The notes under the pieces were generated by a model that saw only the letters and a list, made by a program, of their open reading frames with translations, did not search any database and was not told the origin of the DNA. The translations under genes and the position numbers were made by a program. From assembly GCF_000013865.1 (NCBI RefSeq), contig NC_007948.1:3658001-3722000 (forward strand): a stretch of 64,000 nucleotides of DNA, read 5' to 3'. Within the stretch, counting starts at the first letter, position 1; the number at the start of each line of letters is the position of its first letter. This DNA comes from Polaromonas sp. JS666 (GTDB lineage Bacteria > Pseudomonadota > Gammaproteobacteria > Burkholderiales > Burkholderiaceae_C). Positions 8,159-16,800 of this stretch are shown here, one piece after another.

Positions 8159-8677
8159 CTACACGCCGCCGTGGGGGTGAGTGGGGTCCACCCACAACAC
8201 AGTGACGGGCTTCTCGACCGGTTCAATGTCCAAATTCACGGCCACCGCCTCACCGTCGCTGCGGCACAACACACATTCCAGTGTTTCGGTCGGACTGGCA
8301 TTGATTTCCTGGTGGGGCACATAGGGCGGTACATAAATAAAGTCACCCGGCCCGGCTTCAGCCGTGAATTCCAGGTGCTCGCCCCAGCGCATGCGGGCCT
8401 TGCCCTTGATCACGTAGATCACGCTTTCCAGATGACCGTGATGGTGGGCACCGGTCTTGGCATTCGCATGAATCGTCACGGTGCCGGCCCACAGTTTCTG
8501 GGCACCCACGCGGGCAAAGTTGATCGCCGCGCGGCGGTCCATGCCCGGTGTCTGCGCGGTATTGCTGTCGAGCTGGTTGCCCGGAATCACCCGAACGCCA
8601 TCATGCTTCCAGGCCGGCTCTGGTGCTTCATGCGTATGCGCAGGGTCGTGGGGGCCGTGTGTGTGATCAATGCTCAT
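8159..8677 (-). CDS. Cupin domain protein
   Basis: The 172-residue protein has a single cupin barrel. Motif 1 is visible as GAHHHGHLESVIYVIKGKARM (two His, Glu, then Gly) and motif 2 as GDFIYVPPYVPHQEIN, giving a 3-His/1-Glu metal site. An extra His-rich N-terminus (DHTHGPHDPAHTHE) precedes the barrel. Cupins of this size include many small metal-dependent oxygenases, isomerases and regulatory proteins, so the substrate is unknown. It is transcribed toward the glycine-zipper gene and lies 26 bases downstream of the DUF2855 gene, with which it may share an operon. Confidence 0.82.
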   Translation of the reverse strand: MSIDHTHGPHDPAHTHEAPEPAWKHDGVRVIPGNQLDSNTAQTPGMDRRAAINFARVGAQKLWAGTVTIHANAKTGAHHHGHLESVIYVIKGKARMRWGEHLEFTAEAGPGDFIYVPPYVPHQEINASPTETLECVLCRSDGEAVAVNLDIEPVEKPVTVLWVDPTHPHGGV

Positions 8678-8703
8678 GTCAGCCGCCGGTGATGTGCAAA
8701 TTA

Positions 8704-9843
8704 TTAGCGTACACCATCCTCAGGCGCTCCGTCCAGCACCACCACATGACCCTGCTGCGGATCCAGGCGGCCGCCATGCAGGTCATCAATCAGGGCCTGC
8801 GCGGCTTCAAATCCACGGTGTTCCACCACCTGCATCCAGGGCTGCTGCGCATCGCTGATGCGCCGGATGAAGGCCAGCTGCGCTTCGTTGAAGCGCTGGT
8901 TCACCACGGCATGTCCCCAGTCGGCATTTCGTTTGCGGATTTGTACCGGTGCAAAATAAAACTGCGGTGCGGGCCCTGGCAGGTCGAGCGGGCGCAGGAA
9001 CTGCGTGTTCTGCGCCGAACCGGCATAGCAGTCGTACACCAGCGATTCGCCGAAGTGCTCGTGCACCGCCCGGCGCAGGTCTTCGTCACCCGAGAAATCG
9101 ACATACAGGGTGAGTTTTCTGCGGTCAAGCCGCGGCAATGCCTCATAGCTGGCGACCTCGCCATAGCAGCCCAGGCCTTCGACAAAGCGCTGGTTGCGCG
9201 CCGAGGTCAGCGCCACGCGGTGGATCGCTGGATACGCCTCCAGGCAAAAGGCTGTTCCATAGGCAGTTTTGCTGGACGCGCTGGAAAACACCACCTGCGC
9301 CGCCCCAAAGAAAGCGTTGTCCTGCAGAAAATCGGCGAGCATGAACGAAGTGATGAACAACGGCCGCACCAGCATCTGGCAGTTTTCGTCGGCCTCGCGC
9401 CAGGCGGCATCGGCGCTGCAGCGCATGTACTGGTTGTAGGCCGAAGTCAGGGTTTGCCGGTGTGCGGCGCCGTCATAAAAGCCGCGCTCCGTCACCCGCT
9501 GCGGCTGCACGCGCAGATGGCTCGCAATGGGAAAGTAGCCGTAAAAGCGCTCGCCCACTTCCAGGCCGGGCACACCGGAGCTCACCACGTCGGCAAAACC
9601 CCAGACCGGCATGTGGCCCCACCCGGCCTCACCGGTCGGGAAAAAATCCCAGTACTGCATGGCCTCGCCGAACGCGGCGTAGGTGATGTTGTTGGTGGTG
9701 AGGGCGACGCGCCGGATTTTCAGCAGCGCCTCGCCGGCAGCCGCGTGGAGGGTGTCTCCTGCGGGCTGTTCAACCGCAATGCGGGTGTGATTCAATGCAT
9801 CTTTGCGCGTGAGCAGCCGTGTCAGCGTGGCCGGATTGTTCAT
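8704..9843 (-). CDS. DUF2855 family protein
   Basis: The 379-residue protein matches DUF2855. Its N-terminus (ALTTNNITYAAFGEAMQYWDFF, then GWGHMPVWGFADVVSS) resembles the GroES-like part of medium-chain dehydrogenases. VVFSSASSKTAYGTAF resembles a degenerate nucleotide-binding loop. It is therefore a likely zinc-free reductase-like enzyme of unknown substrate. It is transcribed divergently from a TetR regulator gene, with a 69-base gap holding a tandem operator-like repeat, so TetR control is likely. Confidence 0.85.
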   Translation of the reverse strand: MNNPATLTRLLTRKDALNHTRIAVEQPAGDTLHAAAGEALLKIRRVALTTNNITYAAFGEAMQYWDFFPTGEAGWGHMPVWGFADVVSSGVPGLEVGERFYGYFPIASHLRVQPQRVTERGFYDGAAHRQTLTSAYNQYMRCSADAAWREADENCQMLVRPLFITSFMLADFLQDNAFFGAAQVVFSSASSKTAYGTAFCLEAYPAIHRVALTSARNQRFVEGLGCYGEVASYEALPRLDRRKLTLYVDFSGDEDLRRAVHEHFGESLVYDCYAGSAQNTQFLRPLDLPGPAPQFYFAPVQIRKRNADWGHAVVNQRFNEAQLAFIRRISDAQQPWMQVVEHRGFEAAQALIDDLHGGRLDPQQGHVVVLDGAPEDGVR

Positions 9844-9882
9844 GGTCGTTCTTCCTTTGGATCATCTGGAATTTGATCAAGC

Positions 9883-9904
9883 GATCAGTACATGATCAGT
9901 ACAT
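9883..9904. promoter_or_regulatory. Candidate TetR operator: tandem 11-base repeat
   Basis: GATCAGTACAT occurs twice with no spacer (9883-9893 and 9894-9904), and a further TGATCA lies just upstream near 9874. The array is centred in the divergent intergenic space between DUF2855 (start 9843) and the tetR gene (start 9913), partly over the latter's leader. This suits an autoregulating TetR repressor that also controls DUF2855. Confidence 0.55.
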
Positions 9905-9912
9905 GACAACCA

Positions 9913-10566
9913 ATGTATAGCCGGCCACCTTCTTCCGGGTTCGGAAAACCCGCTGCAGCCAAACCCCGCAAACGCCCCACGCAGGCCCGCGCGGTGTTCA
10001 CCGTGCAGGCGATTTACGACGCCTTTGTTCGGATTTGGCGCCAGCACGGATGGGCCGGCGTGACCACCCGTGCGGTGGCGCTGGAAACCGGCGTGTCGGT
10101 CGGCACGCTCTATGACTATTTCCCCAACAAGACGGCGCTGCTCTCAGGCTATGTGCGCCATTGCATGGAGCAGCTGCTGCAGGCCATTGAGCAGCAGGCG
10201 GTGGCGCCGCCTCACCTCCCGTGGCAGGCACGGCTGCAGACGCTGGTCCGCCTGGTCTGTGGTGTGAACGCGCCGGAACTGCCCTGGTTTGACGCGGACA
10301 TGCTGGCCCTGGAAGCCGGGATTGCCGAAGTGAAACACCACCGGCGCGCGCACGAGGAACTGCTCGCGGCGTGGACCCGGGTGTTTGATGCCTGCAACGA
10401 CCTGCCCGCGCGGCCCTCGCGCGAAGCGATCCAGGCCATACACCTGGCGGTCTGGGGCGCAAGGCGCTACGGCCTGCTGATTGGCCTGAGCGACGCCGAA
10501 ACCGCCCAATGGGCCCTGCAGATGGAGCGCCTGTGCCTGGCGATGGTGGAAGCCGGCCAACCCTGA
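9913..10566 (+). CDS. TetR family transcriptional regulator
   Basis: The 217-residue protein has a TetR helix-turn-helix: RIWRQHGWAGVTTRAVALETGVSVGTLYDYFPNKTALL at about residues 40-77. A C-terminal ligand-binding helical domain follows. It lies divergent from the DUF2855 gene and probably controls it and itself through the tandem repeat in between. The start at 9913 is nearly on top of that operator. The inducer is not predictable. Confidence 0.9.
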   Translation: MYSRPPSSGFGKPAAAKPRKRPTQARAVFTVQAIYDAFVRIWRQHGWAGVTTRAVALETGVSVGTLYDYFPNKTALLSGYVRHCMEQLLQAIEQQAVAPPHLPWQARLQTLVRLVCGVNAPELPWFDADMLALEAGIAEVKHHRRAHEELLAAWTRVFDACNDLPARPSREAIQAIHLAVWGARRYGLLIGLSDAETAQWALQMERLCLAMVEAGQP

Positions 10567-10597
10567 GGCGCCCGCCCTCCCTTGCCTGATGTTCCGG

Positions 10598-11629
10598 CTA
10601 CTTGTAGCGCTCGCGTGCCAGTGCGGCACCTTGCGCCAGCGCCTGCAGTTTTTTAAGCGCCACGTCACGGTCCATCGGCGCCAGGCCGCAATTGGTGCAA
10701 GGCAGCAGGCGGTTTTTGGGCACATACTGCAGCGCCTTGCCAATGGTGTCGGCCACCTGCTCCGGTGTTTCAATCTCGTCACTGGCCACGTCTATCACGC
10801 CGACCATCACATCCTTGCCTTCGAGCAATGCCATCAGGTGCGCAGGCACATGCGAGTGGTAGCACTCCAGGCTCACCTGCTGGATGCTGCTTTTGGCCAG
10901 TGCCGGAAACACGGTCTCATACTGGCGCCACTCTTCGCCCAATGAGGCCTTCCAGTCGGTATTGGCCTTGATGCCGTAGCCGTAGCAGATGTGCACGGCC
11001 GTTGTGCAGGTCAGGCCCTGCGCGGCACGCTCCAGCGCCTTCACGCCCCAGTCGGCGGCTTCCTTCATATAGACATTGAAGGCCGGCTCATCAAACTGGA
11101 TGATGTCCACGCCGTCGGCCTGCAGGGCCAGCGCTTCCTGGTTCAGCAGTTCGGCAAATGCCATGGCCATCTTGACCTTGTCGCCGTAAAACTGGTCGGC
11201 GACCGTGTCGACGATCGTCATCGGCCCGGGCAGGGTGAACTTGATTTTTTTGGCGGTGTGGGCGCGCAGCAGGCGAGCCTCGGTGGCATGCACGCGGCCC
11301 TTGAGTTTCAGTTCAGCCACCACCTTCGGCACCATGGCGTCATAGCGGTTGTCGCGTATGCCCATCCTGACCTTGTGATCAAAGTCAATGCCGGCCACCT
11401 GCTCCAGGAAGCCATGCACAAAATGCTGGCGCGACTGTTCGCCGTCACCGATCACATCCAGGCCCGCGTCCTCCTGCGCCTTGATCCAGAGCAGCGTGGC
11501 GTCGGCCTTGGCCTGTTTAAGCTCTTCGCCTTCGGCCTTCCACTGCGGCCAGAGTTTGTTGGTTTCCGACAGCCATCCGGGCTTGGGCAGGCTGCCGGCA
11601 ATGGTGGTGCTAAAGAGGGGGGATGTCAT
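10598..11629 (-). CDS. Short MetE-like (core) methionine synthase
   Basis: The 343-residue protein corresponds to the C-terminal catalytic barrel of cobalamin-independent methionine synthase MetE. It lacks the N-terminal folate-binding duplicate. The zinc-site elements are visible: HICYG near 213, LECYHSH near 250 and PCTNCGLAPMDRD near 311. It opens MTSPLFSTTIAGSLPKPGWL, typical of this core family. Short MetE proteins are reported to use methyl donors other than polyglutamyl folate, and one class needs a DUF1852 partner; none is encoded nearby. It is convergent with the TetR gene. No B12 riboswitch was recognised upstream. Confidence 0.85.
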   Translation of the reverse strand: MTSPLFSTTIAGSLPKPGWLSETNKLWPQWKAEGEELKQAKADATLLWIKAQEDAGLDVIGDGEQSRQHFVHGFLEQVAGIDFDHKVRMGIRDNRYDAMVPKVVAELKLKGRVHATEARLLRAHTAKKIKFTLPGPMTIVDTVADQFYGDKVKMAMAFAELLNQEALALQADGVDIIQFDEPAFNVYMKEAADWGVKALERAAQGLTCTTAVHICYGYGIKANTDWKASLGEEWRQYETVFPALAKSSIQQVSLECYHSHVPAHLMALLEGKDVMVGVIDVASDEIETPEQVADTIGKALQYVPKNRLLPCTNCGLAPMDRDVALKKLQALAQGAALARERYK

Positions 11630-11695
11630 TCAGAGTCCTCGGTTGTCTCGGTTGGTATTTTTCGGTCCGTTATTTTTTCGGCTTGAAATTCTGCC

Positions 11696-12697
11696 TCACA
11701 CAAACTCGCGGGCCAGCAATTCGTAGGAGCGCCGGCGCGCCGCCGGATCGTGGGTCCAGGTGATCACCGCCAGTTCTTCAACCTCCAGTGTATCGGCCAG
11801 GCTGCGCAGCCTCGCGGCCACCTGCGGCCCGCTGCCCACCAGCGCAGTCTGCCTGAGTTGGGCAAGCTCCGGCTGCTCGGCTTCGCTATAGGGCCGCAGC
11901 GCCACCTCGGCTGGAGAAAGCAGCGGCCCCAGCGCGCCTTTGTTCCTGTCGATTTTCCAGCGCTCGCGGCCCGAAAAATGATGCCAGGCCTCTGCCTCGG
12001 TATCGGCCGCCAGGGCCCAGACGCACAGCACAGCCTGCGGCTCGGGATGGCGCGGGCTGGGCTGGTACAGCCGGCGATATAAATCCAGCGCCTGCTGCGC
12101 ACCCCGTCCGTCGGTGATGAAGTGCGCAAAGGCGTAGGGCAGGCCGTAGTGTGCCGCCAGCTGCGCACCATAGTCGGAGCTGCCCAGCATCCACAACTCG
12201 GGGGTGGTGGGCCCCATGGGGTTGGCGGTGACGCCATGCCCGGGATGACCTTCCGGCAAATCGACCCCCGACACCCAGGCCTGCAACTCGCGCACCTGCA
12301 CCGGAAAATTTTCCGCCGCCTGGTGCGGGTCAGCCCTCAAAAGCCGCGCGGTGCGCATGTCCGAACCTGGCGCGCGCCCCACGCCCAGGTCAATGCGCCC
12401 GGGCGCCAGCGCCTCCAGCACACGAAACTGCTCGGCCACCTTGAGCGCCGCATAGTGCGGCAGCATGACGCCGGCGCTGCCCACGCGCATGCGCTGGGTG
12501 GTGGCGGCAATCGCCGCCATCAGCACCTCGGGGGCCGAGCCGACGATGCTGGGGTGACTGTGGTGTTCGCTCACCCAGAAGCGGTGGTAACCCAGGGCTT
12601 CACAGTGCCGGGCCAGCGCCAGGGTTTCACGGATGGAGGCATCTTCAGTACGGCCGCTGACGGCCACCGACTGGTCAAGAACAGACAGGCTAAGCAT
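11696..12697 (-). CDS. LLM-class flavin-dependent oxidoreductase
   Basis: The 333-residue bacterial luciferase-like monooxygenase starts MLSLSVLDQSVAVSG and carries RFWVSEHHSHPSIVGSAPEV and RIDLGVGRAPGSD, both typical of the MsnO8/YhbW subgroup. It uses FMNH2 from a separate reductase. The open frame extends 30 codons further upstream, but family alignment starts at the ATG at 12697. It lies 66 bases upstream of the methionine synthase gene on the same strand and may be co-transcribed, though the two have no known functional link. Confidence 0.87.
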   Translation of the reverse strand: MLSLSVLDQSVAVSGRTEDASIRETLALARHCEALGYHRFWVSEHHSHPSIVGSAPEVLMAAIAATTQRMRVGSAGVMLPHYAALKVAEQFRVLEALAPGRIDLGVGRAPGSDMRTARLLRADPHQAAENFPVQVRELQAWVSGVDLPEGHPGHGVTANPMGPTTPELWMLGSSDYGAQLAAHYGLPYAFAHFITDGRGAQQALDLYRRLYQPSPRHPEPQAVLCVWALAADTEAEAWHHFSGRERWKIDRNKGALGPLLSPAEVALRPYSEAEQPELAQLRQTALVGSGPQVAARLRSLADTLEVEELAVITWTHDPAARRRSYELLAREFV

Positions 12698-12808
12698 CGG
12701 CAGACTATAGCCAGACTGGAAAAAACGCGCTCGGCAGGGCTTACGCCGCCGGCTCTGTTCCAATAGCGGGTTATCTCCAGCACTCACTCGTCAAAGAAAC
12801 CCCACACC

Positions 12809-13366
12809 ATGGCACTCAAGGCCACCATCTACAAAGCCCAACTGCAAATCACCGACATGGACCGCGGGGTGTATGCCGACCACGGCGTGATCATTGCCCG
12901 CCACCCGTCCGAGGCGGATGAACGCATGATGATCCGCCTGCTGGCCTTTGCGCTGAACGTACCGGCCGATGACAAGCAGGGCAAGCTGGAATTTGCCAAG
13001 GACCTGTGGGACGTGGATGAACCCGCCCTGTGGCACAAGGACTACACCGATGCCGTGCAGCACTGGATCGATGTGGGTCAGCCCGACGACAAGCGCCTGA
13101 TGCGCGCCGCGGGCCGGGCCGAACGCGTGAGCGTCTACAGTTTTTCCAGCAGCACACCGGTGTGGTGGAAAAATATCGAGACCAAGCTCACACGTGCAGC
13201 CAACCTGGTGGTGTGGCAGATCGAGGCGGCGCAAAGCCAGGCACTGGCCAGGCTGGCAGAGCGCAGCATGCAGCTGCAGGTCACGATTCAGGACGGCACG
13301 CTATGGATGAGTACCGATGCCGGCTCGGTGGAAATCACGCCGCGCCGGCTCACTGCCGGCGACTGA
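12809..13366 (+). CDS. yaeQ: YaeQ family protein
   Basis: The 185-residue protein matches YaeQ over its whole length: MALKATIYKAQLQITDMDRG, ARHPSEADERMMIRLLAFAL, and WIDVGQPDDKRLMRAAGRAE. It has a PD-(D/E)XK nuclease-like fold. The enterobacterial homologue was described as affecting haemolysin expression, but the biochemical role is unsettled. It stands alone, convergent with the acyl-CoA ligase gene. Confidence 0.92.
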   Translation: MALKATIYKAQLQITDMDRGVYADHGVIIARHPSEADERMMIRLLAFALNVPADDKQGKLEFAKDLWDVDEPALWHKDYTDAVQHWIDVGQPDDKRLMRAAGRAERVSVYSFSSSTPVWWKNIETKLTRAANLVVWQIEAAQSQALARLAERSMQLQVTIQDGTLWMSTDAGSVEITPRRLTAGD

Positions 13367-13424
13367 AGCCTGGGCGCGATCAGGCGGCAGCCTCGCGCCG
13401 GCCCCAGGGCCACATCAGGCTTTC

Positions 13425-15188
13425 TCAGCCATTGCCGCCCTCACTTTCCGCCTCCTGCAGGATGCGCCACATGACCTTGCCCGCGCCGCTTTTGGGCAAC
13501 GCATCGACGAACTGGACGATGCGCGGGTATTTGTACGCCGCCATGTTCTGCTTGCACCAGTCGATGATGTCGTCCTCGCTGGTCTTGCCCCTGGCCTCGG
13601 CGCGCAGCACCACCACCGCCTTGACGGTTTCGCCGCGGTAGGCATCGCTGCTCGAAATGATGCAGGCCTCCTGAATGGCCGGGTGCCGGAACATCAGGGC
13701 TTCGACCTCCGCCGGCCAGACCTTGAAGCCCGACGCGTTGATCATGCGCTTGAGCCGGTCGGTGAGGAAGAAGTAACCCTGCTCGTCCATTCGCCCCAGA
13801 TCGCCCGAGCGAAAAAAGCGTTTGCCGTCCAGCTCGATGAACGCGGCGGCCGTGGCGTCCGGGCGCTTCCAGTAGCCCTGGAAGTTCTGCGGCCCGCACA
13901 TGATGATTTCACCCTGCTCGCCCTGCGGGACTTCCTGCAACGTCTCGGGGTCGATCACGCGCGCATCGGTGCTGACAAAAGGCACGCCCAGGCATTGCTG
14001 CCGGGTCGCATCATAGGGATTGCTGTGCGACGGCCCGCCGGTTTCGGTCAGGCCATAGCCTTCGGCATAGCGCAAGCCGTACTGCTCCCATAAGCGCTGG
14101 GCCACGGCCTGCGGCATGGCCGCGCCGCCGCCGCCAATGTACACAAGGCTGCTCAAATCAAAACTGGCGAAGTTGGGACTGCCCAGCAGGTCAATCACCA
14201 TGGTCGGGATGTTGGTCCAGTGCGTCACGTGCCAGTGCGAGATCAATCGCCCGGCCAGTTCGCGGTCCCAGCGCGGCATGATGACCAGCGTGCCGCCGCC
14301 ATAAATCGTCGCATGCAGCACCGACACCATGCCGGTGATATGGAACATGGGCACCACCGACAGCGTCACGTTTTCAAAGGTGCTGTTGCCCCACAAAATA
14401 CTGGCCACCGCGTTGTGCATGATGCTGGCATGCGTGTGCATGCAGCCCTTGGGCAGGCCTGTTGTGCCGCTGGTGTAGGGCAGCACCGCCAGGTCCTGCG
14501 GTGTGGCCGTGTGCGCCGGCAATTCACTACCGCCGTCGCCATCGGCCAGCGCATCGGCCCAGTGCATCACAGAGCCACCCTCAAGTGCGGGCAACGCATG
14601 CCGGCTGCCCAGCCAGTCGCGCCAGGCTTCAGGCAGGGCGACGCCGTTTTCGCCGGCATCGGCATCAAAGGCATCGCTGTAGTGCGTCACGATCAGGTGC
14701 GCCAGCCGTTCGCCGGGCGCCAGTTCGGCGTTGGCCCGGGCCAGTTCGGGCGCCAGGTCAGCCGCCGTGATGGCGACCCTGGCGTCGGGGTCCGTGATGT
14801 AGTGCTTGAGTTCCTCGGCCCGGTTCATCGGGTTGACGGGCACCACGACGGCATTGGCCCGCAGGATGGCAAAGTGCGCAATCACCCACTGCGGGCAATT
14901 TTGCATGTTGAGCACCACGCGGTCGCCCTTGCGCACGCCCAGCCGGTGCAAGGTGGCAGCCAGCCGCTCGGCTTGCCGCAGCACTTCGGCATAACTGAGC
15001 ACTCTGTCAAAAAACACCAGCGCCGGCTTGTCGGGAAAGCGCAGCGCGCTGACGGCGAGGTTGTGCCACAGCGATGTGGCCGGAGGCGTGATGCTGCGCG
15101 GCAAGCGCCTGGGCCAGACCTGGTAGTGCAGGTCGTGGCGCGGGGCCGCATCGGGCAGGGAGGCGTCGGCAGAGGGGAGTGAAGGCAA
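13425..15188 (-). CDS. Acyl-CoA synthetase (AMP-forming)
   Basis: The protein (587 residues from the preferred start) is an ANL-superfamily long-chain or aryl fatty acid-CoA ligase. Motifs are the P-loop YTSGTTGLPKGCMHTH, the YGLTETGG core and the RSGDLGRMD/DRLKRMI hinge. A C-terminal Lys region (PKSGAGKVMWR) binds the adenylate. The start is taken as TTG at 15188, which has GGAG 7 bases upstream. An in-frame ATG at 15278 would add 30 Arg/Pro-rich residues and abut the oppositely oriented Bug gene leader. It probably activates a fatty or aromatic acid for catabolism. Confidence 0.86.
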   Translation of the reverse strand: MPSLPSADASLPDAAPRHDLHYQVWPRRLPRSITPPATSLWHNLAVSALRFPDKPALVFFDRVLSYAEVLRQAERLAATLHRLGVRKGDRVVLNMQNCPQWVIAHFAILRANAVVVPVNPMNRAEELKHYITDPDARVAITAADLAPELARANAELAPGERLAHLIVTHYSDAFDADAGENGVALPEAWRDWLGSRHALPALEGGSVMHWADALADGDGGSELPAHTATPQDLAVLPYTSGTTGLPKGCMHTHASIMHNAVASILWGNSTFENVTLSVVPMFHITGMVSVLHATIYGGGTLVIMPRWDRELAGRLISHWHVTHWTNIPTMVIDLLGSPNFASFDLSSLVYIGGGGAAMPQAVAQRLWEQYGLRYAEGYGLTETGGPSHSNPYDATRQQCLGVPFVSTDARVIDPETLQEVPQGEQGEIIMCGPQNFQGYWKRPDATAAAFIELDGKRFFRSGDLGRMDEQGYFFLTDRLKRMINASGFKVWPAEVEALMFRHPAIQEACIISSSDAYRGETVKAVVVLRAEARGKTSEDDIIDWCKQNMAAYKYPRIVQFVDALPKSGAGKVMWRILQEAESEGGNG

Positions 15189-15432
15189 GGAAGGGCTCCG
15201 GATAAAGATCGGTTCACCACAGCCTACCCGCACTTCGCGCCGCCTGCATCGGGGAAGCTCCCGATAAAACAGTGTCACCTGCGTGACCCGGCGTCTCTAT
15301 GATGAAAGCGCCCCCGACCGCTGCGCACAGGCCATTGACAACCATTTCATCACCCGTCCCTGTCACCTAATGGCCAATGAGCCAATGGCGCGCAACGTCC
15401 CGCATTGCCTTGCACACAAAAACAGGAACACC

Positions 15433-16425
15433 ATGAGCCACCTTTCCCTGCCCACCGTTTTGTTGAAGCTGCCCCGCACCTTGATGACGACGCTGCTGCT
15501 GCTCGCCAGCGCCGCGGCGTTCGCCGCATTTCCCGACAAGCCGATTCGCGTGGTGATCGGATTCCCGGCAGGCGGCCCCCTTGACCAGCATGCGCGACTG
15601 CTGACCGAGCGGCTGCAGGCGGTGCTGGGCCAGCCCATCGTGATTGACTACAAGTCGGGCGCCGGCGGTACGGTGGGCGCCCAGGACGTGATGAAGGCAG
15701 CGCCGGACGGCTACACGCTGATGCTCGCCAACACCGGCGTGATGGTCATCAACCCGGCCCTGTACACCCGCCTGCCCTACAGCACCCTGAGGGACTTCAC
15801 GCCGATTGCGCGTACCGCCATGCAGCCGCTGGCGCTGCTGGTGAACCCCAAACTGCCGGTTAACACGCTGCGGGAGTTTGTGGACTACACACGCGCGCGG
15901 CCCGGCCAGGTCAACTACGGCTCTGCCGGCAACGGCGGCATCAGCCACCTGGTGCCCGAAATGTTCAAGAACGCCACCGGGCTCTTCATGGTTCACATTC
16001 CCTATCGCGGCAGCGCACCGGCCTTCACCGACCTGATGGCCGGGCAGGTACAGTTCATGGGCGAGTCCATCCCCCAGGCGGCCAACTACCACAAGCAAGG
16101 CAAGGTGCGGGCGCTGGCCGTCACCAGCCGTGAGCGCAACCCCGCCCTGCCCGAGGTGCCCACCGTCATCGAATCAGGCTTCAAGGGTTTTGAGGTGGTG
16201 GGCTTTTACGGCTTCCTGGCGCCTGCCGGCCTGCCCAAGGACATCACGGCCAAATTGAGCGACGCGTTCAAACAGGTGATGAACAGCCCGGACATCCGCA
16301 GCCGCATGGTGACGCAGGGCGCCGACCCGGCCTTCATGGGCAGCGACGAATTCGCCCAGTTCCTGGCAGCCGAAATGCCGCGCTGGGCCCAGGCGGTCAA
16401 GGCCTCGGGCGCGAAGCTCGACTGA
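15433..16425 (+). CDS. Bug-family tripartite tricarboxylate transporter binding protein
   Basis: The 330-residue periplasmic binding protein has a signal peptide ending SAAAFA and a typical Bug start FPDKPIRVVIGFPAGGPLDQ. It also has YKSGAGGTVGAQDVMKAAPDGYTL and the late motif YGFLAPAGLPKDI. The start is the ATG at 15433 with AGGAA upstream; the frame is open 50 codons further back without a signal peptide. No TctB/TctA membrane genes are adjacent, as is common for the many orphan Bug proteins of Burkholderiales. The ligand is probably a carboxylate. Confidence 0.88.
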   Translation: MSHLSLPTVLLKLPRTLMTTLLLLASAAAFAAFPDKPIRVVIGFPAGGPLDQHARLLTERLQAVLGQPIVIDYKSGAGGTVGAQDVMKAAPDGYTLMLANTGVMVINPALYTRLPYSTLRDFTPIARTAMQPLALLVNPKLPVNTLREFVDYTRARPGQVNYGSAGNGGISHLVPEMFKNATGLFMVHIPYRGSAPAFTDLMAGQVQFMGESIPQAANYHKQGKVRALAVTSRERNPALPEVPTVIESGFKGFEVVGFYGFLAPAGLPKDITAKLSDAFKQVMNSPDIRSRMVTQGADPAFMGSDEFAQFLAAEMPRWAQAVKASGAKLD

Positions 16426-16461
16426 CCCGCCGCGAGAGAAGAAGGACGAAGAGGAGCGCGA

Positions 16462-16590
16462 TCACCGCGCGGGCGATGCCTTGGCGCGACGCTTCGCTCC
16501 ACCCGGCCAGCAAATCGGGCAAGGACCCGGGCCGCGGTACTTGTGCCCGCGGCGGCAGGTTTTCCAGCCACCGCGATTGGGTTGTTCCAT
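16462..16590 (-). CDS. Small CxxxH/CPIC zinc-ribbon-like protein, 42 residues
   Basis: The 42-codon gene starts at ATG 16590 with AAGGA upstream. The product carries TCRRGHKYRGPGPCPICWPG at residues 11-30. Cys12, His16, Cys24 and Cys27 could bind one zinc ion, and the ends are basic. The pattern GHKYxGPxPCPxCWPG recurs in tiny uncharacterised proteobacterial proteins (family memory, not searched). The frame stays open far upstream, but only this stretch looks protein-like. It sits alone between the Bug gene and the gntR operon. Confidence 0.68.
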   Translation of the reverse strand: MEQPNRGGWKTCRRGHKYRGPGPCPICWPGGAKRRAKASPAR

Positions 16591-16800
16591 GGCTGCTTCC
16601 TTTCGAGTCATCACTCGAAATTCAGGCGCAGGAAAAATGGTACCCCTGCTATTCCTGACCGGCAACGCCTTCGTTTGGTGCAGCCCGAACCAAAAAGCCG
16701 CAGTTTGATGCACCAGCACACCACACAGGTGCACATATCTTGTATACCAGCCAGTTAAACCAGTCCAGAACCCTGGCACGGGATATGCACTGCTTCCTGC

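Noticed and set aside
8548..9876. Forward frame of 442 codons
   Set aside because: It lies antisense to the cupin and DUF2855 genes, which have clear family matches.
11630..11695. Cobalamin or SAM riboswitch before the methionine synthase
   Set aside because: The 66-base leader is too short and shows none of the conserved boxes.
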